A stretch of DNA of 20,998 bases. Origin: JBBDWJ01 sp040902925 (lineage in GTDB: Bacteria > Acidobacteriota > Terriglobia > Bryobacterales > UBA6623). The stretch lies in assembly GCA_040902925.1 (NCBI GenBank), contig JBBDWJ010000209.1:1-20998 (forward strand), given 5' to 3'. Positions 1 to 8,057 of the stretch are shown here, in pieces. Within the stretch, counting starts at the first letter, position 1, and the number at the start of each line of letters is the position of its first letter. The notes under the pieces are model-generated. The model worked only from the letters and a program-made list of their open reading frames with translations. It had not been told where the DNA came from and ran no database searches. Both the position numbers and the translations under genes were made by a program.

Positions 1-55
1 CGAGTATACGGCAACCCTGTTCTTTTGTCCATCTATTTGTTGGACATTACACTAG
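1..55 (-). mobile_element. Putative insertion-sequence end, element extending off the left edge
   Basis: Read on the minus strand from position 55, this segment starts CTAGTGTAATGTCCA and continues to TGGACAAA. It matches the right edge of the window (20947-20978) at about 27 of 32 positions in inverted orientation. Both copies contain TGTCCA-N9-TGGACA. The pattern fits the terminal inverted repeat of a transposable element whose body lies to the left. CTAG could be the target-site flank or part of the repeat. No transposase is visible inside the window, so the family is unknown. A non-mobile dispersed repeat is the main alternative. Confidence 0.45.
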
Positions 56-158
56 CCCAACCAGCCACGCGCGCGAGCGTGGCGTCCTGTTTTCAAAAAA
101 GGAGCGGTCGGCCGGCGGCCCAAAACCCGGCTTCGCCTCGGCGATTCCGGGCGGCGGC

Positions 159-1559
159 TTACGACCCGGTAGGAATATCTTCCAGAGCGATGACGTCGCT
201 CTCGGAAAGCCCGTCCAAGACGACGGCATGAGTGGCGTTCATTTCACCAAGCTGCACTTTTCGCGGCCGGAAACGCTGGCCATCGCGAACTTCGACGACA
301 GCGCCGCCGTCACCACCCGAGCGGATCGCTTCCCGGGGAATGAGCAACTGATCGGGTTCCTCGAAAACCAAAATGTCGGCGCTGGCCGACAGGTCGGGAA
401 TGATGCGCTCGTCCTGCTGTTGGATCGCGACCTGAATTTCAATGCCGCGGACCCACTCCTGACGCCCGCCTCCTGAAAAACTCCGGCCGCCCGAGCCGCC
501 CGTCGAAGCCAGCGCACCGATGGCGGCTACTTCTCCGGGAAGCACCAGATCCGGGTAGGCGTCCAAACGAACTTCGGCTTTCTGGCCGATGCGAACGGCG
601 TGAATGTCCGCTTGATTCGCCATTCCGGTGACCACCATCTGCGACACATCGACCACCTGCATGAAGAGCGTTTGCGGATACACCTGGTCGCCCGTCTCAA
701 CCTGACTGAACTGGCCGCCGCGGAAGTTCGTCTCCATGACGACAAGGCCCGGCACGGGCGTCGTCACCGTCATTTGTTCCACGTCGCGAACGTGGCGGCC
801 GAGGTGATTCTCCTGAGTGGCGACTTCCAGCTTGAGACCGCGGAGTTCGGCTTGGTTGGCTTTCTGCTGCAGCTCGAGTTCTTCCTCGAGTTGCTTCCAC
901 GTCGCTTCCGCTTCCATCATGGCGAGACGCAGGATTTGCGCCTCGATCTCGGAGCGGACTTCCGCCGTGCGCAAATCGAGCTTCGCCTTTTCAAAGGTCC
1001 CTTTGGCGGTGCGGGCGGCCTGGCGCGTCGTCTCTTCGGCGATCATCAGCTCGGCGCGCCGCTTATCGACGTCGGAAAGTTTTTGCACTACGGTCGACTG
1101 TACGTCGTCGATATGATCCTGGGCCTGGCGGCGCTCAAATGCGGCCACGACCGTATCCCGGCCGACGATCGAGCCCGAGGCGGCGAGTTGCATCAGCGTC
1201 AGCGGTCCGCGCGAGTCCGGCCCGGTGATACGCGGCGCGCGAATGGCGGCGGAATCCTTGGCCGCCACGTTGCCGGCAATGCGCAGCGTCCTTTCCAGGG
1301 TGCCGCGCTGAACCTGAGCGGTACGTACCAGGGAAGCGGCCGGAACCGCAGGCCCTTCAAAAAGCGGTTGGCGGAAGGTCCAAAGGCCCAATCCCAAAAG
1401 GACGACAACGGCAGCCGTGATCCAGAGGCCCCACTTGGGCCTTTTAGGCGCAGGTGGAACCGGCTGAAGACGCGGCACCTTCGGCTCGACTTCAGGCTGG
1501 CGAGGTAAAACGGGTGAGGTACTAAAGGAAAAATGCCACTGCAGGCCCAACGCTCTCAT
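159..1559 (-). CDS. HlyD-family efflux periplasmic adaptor subunit
   Basis: This is a 466-residue membrane-fusion (adaptor) protein of the type that links an inner-membrane ABC or RND pump to the outer membrane. A proline-rich cytoplasmic N-terminus precedes one membrane span (about residues 43-61, WGLWITAAVVVLLGLGLW). A lipoyl/barrel-sandwich half follows (about 80-140), then a long charged helical hairpin (about 142-262), a second lipoyl half (TPVPGLVVMETN) and beta-barrel/membrane-proximal segments (LLIPREAI, VEVRDGQRFRPRKVQLG). The ATG at 1559 has GGGAG 10 nt upstream. No pump subunit or TolC-like channel is encoded within the window. The gene ends about 100 nt before the IS-like left end, so partner genes may lie beyond it or have been separated from it. 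Substrate is unknown. The family call is firm, the transport partner is not. Confidence 0.88.
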   Translation of the reverse strand: MRALGLQWHFSFSTSPVLPRQPEVEPKVPRLQPVPPAPKRPKWGLWITAAVVVLLGLGLWTFRQPLFEGPAVPAASLVRTAQVQRGTLERTLRIAGNVAAKDSAAIRAPRITGPDSRGPLTLMQLAASGSIVGRDTVVAAFERRQAQDHIDDVQSTVVQKLSDVDKRRAELMIAEETTRQAARTAKGTFEKAKLDLRTAEVRSEIEAQILRLAMMEAEATWKQLEEELELQQKANQAELRGLKLEVATQENHLGRHVRDVEQMTVTTPVPGLVVMETNFRGGQFSQVETGDQVYPQTLFMQVVDVSQMVVTGMANQADIHAVRIGQKAEVRLDAYPDLVLPGEVAAIGALASTGGSGGRSFSGGGRQEWVRGIEIQVAIQQQDERIIPDLSASADILVFEEPDQLLIPREAIRSGGDGGAVVEVRDGQRFRPRKVQLGEMNATHAVVLDGLSESDVIALEDIPTGS

Positions 1560-1992
1560 TCAAACACTACTCCCGACGACTTCTTCCCGACCCTATTTGA
1601 TTCTAACAGGTCCGCTTCGGCAGTCCGGGCGGGCAGCGCGGAATTCAGGCCAGTTTGACCCCGGCAGCGGTGAAACCGGGCGATCTTGCCTCAATTACCG
1701 GCGCGTGGCCAACGATTCGGATAATCGCCGGATACCGTGCCACAGCAAAACCTGGCGCCGCAGCAAAACCTGGCTGTTTCCAGAAACTTCGCGGCCTTGC
1801 CGAAACGCAAGCGCCGTTTTTGGTGTCCACCAACGAGCCCTCGGCAAACGGAGCAAAACAGACCATTGTTGTAAGATAGAAGTCTTTGGTCGCATCGCGG
1901 CCGATCGCTGGAGCGGTTTGCCGGACAACGCCGCGAGCCGGCGGCTTTTCGAAACATCCCCATACAGAAAAAGATTCAAGGAGCTGACAGCC
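1560..1992. other. Divergent intergenic region between adaptor gene and sodA
   Basis: These 433 nt hold no convincing gene. The region must carry the promoters of the leftward adaptor gene and rightward sodA, but no clear -35/-10 pair stands out. It contains a 14-nt direct repeat, CAGCAAAACCTGGC, at 1743-1756 and 1761-1774 (18-nt period). The frame running into sodA from 1597 is open but lacks recognisable protein features. The conserved SOD sequence begins only at 1993. Confidence 0.5.
1743..1774. repeat. Short tandem repeat, 18-nt period
   Basis: CAGCAAAACCTGGC occurs at 1743-1756 and again at 1761-1774, separated by GCCG, giving nearly two units of 18 nt. It lies about 220-250 nt upstream of the sodA start. 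It could be a duplicated regulator site or a chance slippage duplication. Confidence 0.6.
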
Positions 1993-2604
<612 letters not shown>

Positions 2605-2642
2605 AGGACCAGCCGCAGCTTGACGAGTCGGGCGCCGTTCTT

Positions 2643-2757
2643 TGCATGGCATCATGCAGCGGCAATGGGCGCCGTGACTATACCGGCTGCGCAAGGCCTA
2701 TCTCGGTGGTTTTGAAATGGCGCTGATTTTTGGCTGCAGAGGCCGCGAATCAGCGCC
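2643..2757. other. Hairpin-rich segment downstream of sodA
   Basis: Two inverted repeats are visible. TGCATG-GCAT-CATGCA (2643-2658) is a perfect 6-bp stem with a 4-nt loop, nested between two GGCGCC palindromes. GGCGCTGATT (2719-2728) pairs perfectly with AATCAGCGCC (2748-2757), and the stem may extend as GAAAT/ATTTC across a bulge. Neither is followed by a T run, so these are not classical intrinsic terminators, although they may act as 3'-end structures for sodA mRNA. Confidence 0.4.
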
Positions 2758-2887
2758 GTTTCCATTTCGCAACCAGGGTTTCCCCGCCGGGCCTGCACGC
2801 CGGGCGGCCCGAGGCCGAACCGGGCAGATTCAGACAACACCATGGGCGGCTTGCCTGGCGCCCCAGCAGTTTGCTCCAATAGGCCCC

Positions 2888-3133
2888 ATGGCAACGGCAT
2901 CGAAGCTGGACCTCGAGAAATTCGTCGGAAGGGCGCCCGACCGCCTGACTTTGGCCGAGCGCGAAGCACTGGTCGGCAAATTCATCGCGCGCCAAATGTA
3001 CACGCCGAAAAACCTGGCGCTGCAACGCATCGATGCCATCGGCGACAACGTTCGCGAGTGTGTGGAAGGTCTGCGCCGCCGCGGCCTTGATCCGCTGAAG
3101 TACGAATTCACACCGCTCAAGCCGCCCTACTAA
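2888..3133 (+). CDS. Small protein of unknown function (81 aa)
   Basis: The reading frame encodes an 81-residue soluble, charged, probably helical protein beginning MATASKLDLEKF and ending in a proline-rich tail (FTPLKPPY). No family was recognised. It reads like a real protein: Leu/Glu/Arg-rich helices (LTLAEREALVGKFIARQ, RVEC-like region NVRECVEGLRRRGLDPLKYEF), no low-complexity stretches and normal codon use for the window. The frame is open upstream to 2717, but the ATG at 2888 begins the part with protein-like composition. The ribosome site is weak (AGG at 2881-2883). LEKFVG and LTLAEREALVGKFIA might suit a small adaptor or nucleic-acid-associated protein, but no function is assigned. 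Confidence 0.55.
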   Translation: MATASKLDLEKFVGRAPDRLTLAEREALVGKFIARQMYTPKNLALQRIDAIGDNVRECVEGLRRRGLDPLKYEFTPLKPPY

Positions 3134-3246
3134 CCAATCCCATCGGCTATCCGGTCCGAACTCGCCGGTCAGCAACAGGCGGCGGCGAACTTGCTCAATT
3201 GGGGAATCCCCCCCGCGTAAGCGCGCGCGATTCTGTCACACCGCCG

Positions 3247-3345
3247 TCGCCGCAGGCGATCCAAGCCCTACCCCGCCCCAGCGCCTGATGCGACCGGATT
3301 GTGTGGCCCCACCCTTGCGGGTAGGGCTCGGATCGCCTGCGGCGA
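3247..3345. repeat. Large inverted repeat formed by two REP-like units
   Basis: The 27 nt at 3247-3273 are the reverse complement of 3319-3345 with one mismatch. The arms are separated by 45 nt. The arms consist of GGGTAGGGCTYGGATCGCC followed by TGCGGCGA. The arrangement resembles paired REP units in head-to-head orientation, as in bacterial interspersed mosaic elements. It lies between genes and encodes nothing. Confidence 0.8.
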
Positions 3346-3346
3346 T
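3307..3346 (+). repeat. REP-like double-hairpin repeat, copy 1
   Basis: This 40-nt unit contains hairpin 1, CCCCACCC-TTGC-GGGTAGGG (one mismatched pair), the link CTCGG, and hairpin 2, ATCGCC-TGC-GGCGAT (perfect). It matches 7974-8013 at 37 of 40 positions. The two changes in hairpin 2 are complementary, so pairing is kept. Confidence 0.8.
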
Positions 3347-3698
3347 GACCAAATTAAGCCGCGCGGATTTTGATTGCCCAACCGCTCGCTAGTGGGACTT
3401 TCGCTGCACCGGCCGCGCAGAAAAACTCCAACCGCTAACGCTTTATCGCGTATCATGATGAGAACAGATTCCGGCTGTCGCCGATCGAACGGTAGAGCGG
3501 AACGGCTCCACTCCCCGGCACGGATCGGAATCTGCCGCCCGCAGAATTTCGTTCCGCCCGCCACCGGCCGCCCGTTGTCCTTAGCGGCCACTTTCCGCGT
3601 CAAGGTAGTCTGTTTCGGGAGAAACCATGGCTCGTGCCGCCCTGTTGCATTTATTAGCGCCGATAGCGCCTGACGTTGATCGGCAAGTATCATGGAGT

Positions 3699-6600
3699 AT
3701 GCCGCGAAGCTCCCCCCTTCCGAAACGGAAACGCCTGCTCTGCCTCGCCGGACTGGCGCTGCTCAGTATCGGCGCCGGCAGCGCGCAAACGCTCGCCGTA
3801 ACGCCGCAGCAACTGACGTTTACGGCCACCATCGGCGGCGGCAACCCCGCGCCCCAGAGCGTGCAGGTCAGCAGCGACACACCGGGCACGCCGTTCCAGG
3901 TTCAAAAGGACCCCTTTGTGAGTTCCGCCTGGCTGACGGTCAATCCGAGCACTGGCGCAACGCCCGGCACGGTCACTTTTTCCGTTGACGCATCGCGATT
4001 CTTTTCTCCCGGCTCGCAGTCCGTGTCGGTGACCGTTCGTATTCCGGAAACCAACGTGTCGCAAACGGTCGAGGTGGTCGCCATCGTCGGCGGCGTCTCC
4101 ACGGAACCGGTGATCGAGGTCACGCCGCGCTCGCTCTCGTTCGATGCCCCGCCGGGCGTTACGAACGTGCCGCCGAAACAGATTCAGGTCTTCAATCCCG
4201 GTGGAGGCTTCCTCAACTATCAAATCGCCGTGAACTATCCGGAGGGCACGCCCACCGGTTGGCTTTCGGTGACGCCATCGTCAGGAACCGCGCAAGGAGG
4301 CAGCGGAGCGCCCCAGATTTCGCACGCCGTGGGAGTGAATCCAACAGGATTGAGCCCTGGGCAGTACAACGCCAACCTGCGCATCACCGGCAACGCCCGC
4401 AACAGCCCGGCGCTCGTCACGGTCACGCTGGTTGTGGGATCCCCGCCGAGCCTGGTCGTCGACCCCGGCTCGCTTTCTTTCTCCGGGGCCGAAGGCGGCC
4501 AGAATCCGCAGCCCCAGAACATCACCATCAGCAGCCAGTCGGGCGGCACGATCGCCTACGAAATCGCGAGCAACCAACCCTGGCTTTCAGTCAGCCCGGC
4601 CCAGGGAACGACGTCTTCGGGCAGCCAGGTGCACACGGTCAGCGTGAACATCAGCGGCTTGAACCAGGGGAGCCTTTTGGGAACCTTGACTCTCAAGCCC
4701 GAAAACCTGCCGGAGATCACGGTCAACGTCTCTCTGACCGTGGCGATGTCGAGCACGATTCTGACGATTCCCTCGCGGCTCGATTTCAGCGGCCCCACGC
4801 GCGTGCCGTTTCGCGAACACCGTCTGTTGAGCATTGTCTCGAATCCGCTGGTCGCCGCCCGTTGGACGGCGCGGGTCGTGCCCGCGAGCGTGAATTGGGT
4901 CAAAATCAGCCCGGCCTCGGGAGCAGTTCCCGGCAACCTCATTGTCGAAATCGACAACCAGAGCCTGGGCGCCGCCACCTTGGAAGCGCAGATCGAAATC
5001 ACGCAGCAGGTGGGAGCAGCCTTGACCGCGAAGGCGGGAGAGCCGGTGGCCCAGGTATCGAGCACGGCCCTCGTCCCGGTCTCACTGACCTTGCTGAATC
5101 AGGAAGGCCGCATCGACGCGACGCCAGGCCTGCTCGAGTTTTCGACGATTGAAGGATCGAGCACCGTGCTGCAGCAGATTCTCCACGCGGACGGCCGCGG
5201 CGGCCCGGGAATCAACTGGCAGGCCGATGTATCCACCGACAACGGGCAGGAATGGCTGACCGTTTCTCCGGGAGAGGGCGTGGCGCCAACGCGGCTGCAG
5301 GTTTCAGCCGACCCGGCGGGGCTCGAAGCCGGCGTGCACCATGGCATGATTCGTTTGGTGTCAGGTAGCCAGCGCGCCGACGTTCCGGTCTCGCTGCTGG
5401 TGCAAGCGGGCGAGAGCGCGCTCGCGACCGACCAGACGTCGCTCTATTTCGAAATCGTCGAAGGAACGAGCACGACGCTCGAAAAAACGATGCGCGTGCT
5501 CAACCGTGGAAGCGGCACGCTGAACTGGATCACGCAGGTGCGCGAACAGTCAGGCAGCGTGCAGTGGCTCGCGGTGACGCCCAACAACGGTCTCAGCGAA
5601 GGCGGCGCCGACAATCCTCCGCAGCTCACCTTCACGGTGCGGCCCGACGCACTGCCCGCGGGAGTGCAAAGCGCGCTCGTCGAGATTGCTTCAGCCGGCG
5701 CGAGCCAATCGCGTTTCGTCACGGTGGTCGTGAACGTGCGCCCGGCCGGCAGCACCGTCACGCCCACGCTCGACCCAGCGGGGCTGCTGTTTAGCGCGAC
5801 AGCCGCCGGCATCACCCCGGCTCAGCAGCAGCTTTGGGTGCGCAGCAATCAGACCGCGGCGCTGGGGTTTTTGGCTGGCGCCACGACATTCAGCGGAGGC
5901 AACTGGCTGCAGGTGCAGCCGCTCAACGGAAACGCGGTCGCCGGCGGCACGCCGCTGCAAGTCAACGTCAGCCATGCCGGCCTGGCATCCGGTTTGTATC
6001 GCGGCATGGTGGGAGTGACATTCGGCGACGGAACGGTGCGCTCGGTGCCGGTGTTGCTGACAGTGAGGCCCGCGGGGGCCGGCTGCGTGCCCGCGGCGAC
6101 TACGATCTCGGCGGCTTCGCCGGTTCAGAACTTCGTTGCTGCAGCGGGGCGCGCGTCGCGCCTCGAAGCCGTCGTCGCTGATGATTGCGGCGTCGGCGTG
6201 CGCGGAGCCGCCGTGCTCGCCGTGCCCAATAACGGCGACCCGGCGCTGCCGTTGCAGGATCTCGGCGGCGGCCGCTACGGCGCAACCTGGTCGCCCGGCA
6301 ACGCCGGAGCGCAAGTCAATGTTCGCTACGAGATGGTAAGCGGCACCTCGATTGCCGAAACCACACTGGTTGGAACCGTCGTCAGCACCGCGGCGCCCAG
6401 ACTGTCGCAACACGGCAGCGTCAACGGCGCCAGTTTCGCCCGCGGAGAAGCACTCTCTCCCGGCGGCATCATGAGCACGTTTGGCTTTAACCTGGCGTCG
6501 ACCAGCAACAGCGCCGAAGACGTGCCGCTGCCCGCCACCCTGGGCGGCGTTCGCATGTTCGTGGGCGGCCGCCAAGCGCCGCTGTTCTTCGCGGGTTTCG

Positions 6601-7115
6601 GCCAGGTCAACGCGCAACTTCCTTATGAAATTGCCGCTACCCAGCGGACCGATGTCATCGCCTCGGTGAACGGCCAGTTCACCGTGCCGCAGCCGGTTAC
6701 CGTGGCGTCGGCGCGGCCAGGTATTTTCCCGATGCCCTCGGCGTCGGGGCCGCCGCGCGCCATCGCGCAAAACCAGGACCTGAGCCTCAACAGCCCTGAC
6801 AATCCCGCCAAGCGCGGTGAAGCAGTCATTATTTATCTGACAGGGACCGGCGAAGTGGACCCCGCGGTCACCACTGGTGAAGGCGCGCCTGGCGAGGAGC
6901 CGCTGGCACGCGTGGCGCTGCCTGCTACCGCGATGATCGGAGACAAGGAAGTGGAAATTCTCTTCCTGGGGCTCACGCCCAACTTCGTCGGGCTCACGCA
7001 AGCGAATCTGATCGTGCCCGCCAACTCCATGGTCGGCCCGAACGTCCCCGTCACCATCACGATCGACGGGCAGCCAAGCAATTCGATGGTAATCGCCATC
7101 AGCCTGGCGGAGTAA
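3699..7115 (+). CDS. Secreted multi-repeat BACON-like protein with Soli_cterm (TIGR03437-type) C-terminus
   Basis: This 1138-residue exported protein starts with a signal peptide (MPRSSPLPKRKR n-region, hydrophobic LLCLAGLALLSIGAG, likely cleavage GSA|Q at 29/30). Seven BACON/Ig-like beta-sandwich repeats follow at roughly 32-130, 139-246, 249-350, 354-465, 471-570, 574-683 and 685-793. Each has an LSF-type strand, a W-L-x-V-x-P motif with a following glycine turn (for example WLSVSPAQGT) and a closing V-x-L-x-V strand. A different beta domain (about 795-900) holds the only two mature cysteines seen, Cys796 and Cys830. The last ~235 residues (VNGASF, ALSPGGIMSTFG, ARPGIF, YLTGTGEVDP, TQANLIVPA) read as the Solibacter C-terminal domain TIGR03437. 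Family knowledge suggests a surface or carbohydrate/protein-binding role; there are no catalytic motifs. Start choice is uncertain: the upstream ATG at 3627 has a better ribosome site (GGGAG) but would put 24 extra residues before the signal peptide. Confidence 0.88.
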   Translation: MPRSSPLPKRKRLLCLAGLALLSIGAGSAQTLAVTPQQLTFTATIGGGNPAPQSVQVSSDTPGTPFQVQKDPFVSSAWLTVNPSTGATPGTVTFSVDASRFFSPGSQSVSVTVRIPETNVSQTVEVVAIVGGVSTEPVIEVTPRSLSFDAPPGVTNVPPKQIQVFNPGGGFLNYQIAVNYPEGTPTGWLSVTPSSGTAQGGSGAPQISHAVGVNPTGLSPGQYNANLRITGNARNSPALVTVTLVVGSPPSLVVDPGSLSFSGAEGGQNPQPQNITISSQSGGTIAYEIASNQPWLSVSPAQGTTSSGSQVHTVSVNISGLNQGSLLGTLTLKPENLPEITVNVSLTVAMSSTILTIPSRLDFSGPTRVPFREHRLLSIVSNPLVAARWTARVVPASVNWVKISPASGAVPGNLIVEIDNQSLGAATLEAQIEITQQVGAALTAKAGEPVAQVSSTALVPVSLTLLNQEGRIDATPGLLEFSTIEGSSTVLQQILHADGRGGPGINWQADVSTDNGQEWLTVSPGEGVAPTRLQVSADPAGLEAGVHHGMIRLVSGSQRADVPVSLLVQAGESALATDQTSLYFEIVEGTSTTLEKTMRVLNRGSGTLNWITQVREQSGSVQWLAVTPNNGLSEGGADNPPQLTFTVRPDALPAGVQSALVEIASAGASQSRFVTVVVNVRPAGSTVTPTLDPAGLLFSATAAGITPAQQQLWVRSNQTAALGFLAGATTFSGGNWLQVQPLNGNAVAGGTPLQVNVSHAGLASGLYRGMVGVTFGDGTVRSVPVLLTVRPAGAGCVPAATTISAASPVQNFVAAAGRASRLEAVVADDCGVGVRGAAVLAVPNNGDPALPLQDLGGGRYGATWSPGNAGAQVNVRYEMVSGTSIAETTLVGTVVSTAAPRLSQHGSVNGASFARGEALSPGGIMSTFGFNLASTSNSAEDVPLPATLGGVRMFVGGRQAPLFFAGFGQVNAQLPYEIAATQRTDVIASVNGQFTVPQPVTVASARPGIFPMPSASGPPRAIAQNQDLSLNSPDNPAKRGEAVIIYLTGTGEVDPAVTTGEGAPGEEPLARVALPATAMIGDKEVEILFLGLTPNFVGLTQANLIVPANSMVGPNVPVTITIDGQPSNSMVIAISLAE

Positions 7116-7123
7116 ACCAAGCA

Positions 7124-7900
7124 GTGAATCCTCATCTGTCGCGGATCACGCTCTATCCGCTGAAATCGCTCGACGGCCAGGACGTGGAAGAGGCTGTGGT
7201 GTTGCGCAACGCCGGCTTGCGCCACGACCGCGAGTTTAGCCTCCTCGACGCAGCCGGAAATACGCTCAACACCAAACGGCTCGGGGCGGCGCTGGCTCGC
7301 ATCCGCAGCGAGGTTCATTTCGGGTTCGGCGAAATGAGCCTGCGGGACGGAGCCGGCGAGGAAACGTTCCACCTCGATCGGGACCGCGCCAAAATCGAAG
7401 CGTGGTTCTCCGAGCGTCTCGCGCAAAAGGTCCAATTCGTCCAGGACGCCGAGCACGGTTTCCCCGATGACACGGACGCCGCCGGACCGACTCTCATCAG
7501 CACCGCAACGCTCGAAGAAGTCGGCTCCTGGTTCGGGCTCGATCTCGACGAAGCGCGGCGGCGCTTTCGGGCCAATCTCGAAGTCAGAGGCGTGCCTGCG
7601 TTCTGGGAAGACCAACTTTATGGGCCGGCGGGAGAAACGGTGCGGTTCCACATTGGCGAAGTCGCCATCGACGGCGTGCAGCCCTGCGCTCGCTGCACCG
7701 TTCCTTCGCTGGATTCGAATAGTGGGGAAATCCCTGAGTCAGGGTTCGCGAAGATCTTCGCCGAGAAGCGTCAATCGACGCTCCCGCAATGGGCCGAGCG
7801 GAGCCGCTTCGACCATTTCTATCGTCTGTCAGTGAACACCCGCATACCGGAAAGCGAAGCGGGGAAAGAGCTGCAGGTCTCAGACGAGGTGGATTGGTAG
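7124..7900 (+). CDS. MOSC domain-containing protein (mARC/YcbX-like)
   Basis: This 258-residue protein has a MOSC_N beta-barrel start (SRITLYPLKSLDGQDVEEAVVLRNAGLRHDREFSLLD) and a C-terminal MOSC domain. RFRANLEV-RGVPAFWEDQ matches the conserved RxRxN and E-D segment. QPCARCTVPSLDSNSGE carries the conserved cysteines Cys188 and Cys191, one of which should bind the molybdenum cofactor as in mARC and YcbX. Those relatives reduce N-hydroxylated compounds with reducing partners. The 2Fe-2S ferredoxin domain fused to YcbX is absent here. Translation starts at GTG 7124, 8 nt after the stop of the large secreted protein, so the two are probably co-transcribed. A functional link is not obvious because one product is exported and this one lacks a signal peptide. 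Substrate unknown. Confidence 0.87.
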   Translation: MNPHLSRITLYPLKSLDGQDVEEAVVLRNAGLRHDREFSLLDAAGNTLNTKRLGAALARIRSEVHFGFGEMSLRDGAGEETFHLDRDRAKIEAWFSERLAQKVQFVQDAEHGFPDDTDAAGPTLISTATLEEVGSWFGLDLDEARRRFRANLEVRGVPAFWEDQLYGPAGETVRFHIGEVAIDGVQPCARCTVPSLDSNSGEIPESGFAKIFAEKRQSTLPQWAERSRFDHFYRLSVNTRIPESEAGKELQVSDEVDW

Positions 7901-7973
7901 AACAGACAATCCTGTCTGCGCCGTTAGCTCGGCGCTCCCGCCTGTCGACTGCGGTTATCAATCTGACGAGTGA

Positions 7974-8013
7974 CCCCACCCTTGCGGGTGGGGCTCGGAT
8001 CGCGTGCCGCGAT
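7974..8013 (+). repeat. REP-like double-hairpin repeat, copy 2
   Basis: This copy has hairpin 1 CCCCACCC-TTGC-GGGTGGGG (8 perfect pairs) and hairpin 2 ATCGCG-TGC-CGCGAT (6 perfect pairs), joined by CTCGG. It sits between two convergent genes (MOSC ending at 7900, DUF6807-like ending at 8058). That placement is typical of REP elements and may help 3'-end formation on both strands. Compared with copy 1, hairpin 2 has a C-G pair swapped to G-C. Confidence 0.82.
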
Positions 8014-8057
8014 TCGCGAGAGTCCCGGCATAGAGAACAGCGACGGCGCTAACGCCC

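Larger units (their letters stand above)
3134..3698. other. Intergenic region with REP-like repeats
   Basis: These 565 nt contain no supported gene. The first half holds a large inverted repeat and a double-hairpin repeat (listed separately). The second half must contain the promoter of the BACON-repeat protein gene. An alternative in-frame ATG for that gene at 3627 is preceded by GGGAG (3617-3621). Confidence 0.6.

Noticed and set aside
95..120. T run (minus strand) after a GGCC-GGC-GGCC hairpin downstream of the HlyD gene, possible terminator
   Set aside because: The stem is only 4 bp and about 9 nt separate it from the T run, so it does not fit an intrinsic terminator.
600..1508. Long plus-strand open frame opposite the HlyD adaptor gene
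   Set aside because: The minus strand has a clear adaptor protein with membrane span and lipoyl halves. The plus-strand translation is rich in His/Arg with no domain and reflects GC-biased codon positions.
5691..7001. 436-codon minus-strand open frame opposite the BACON/Soli_cterm gene
   Set aside because: It is a shadow of the strongly supported plus-strand gene, and its translation is low in hydrophobic residues and rich in Arg/His/Gly.
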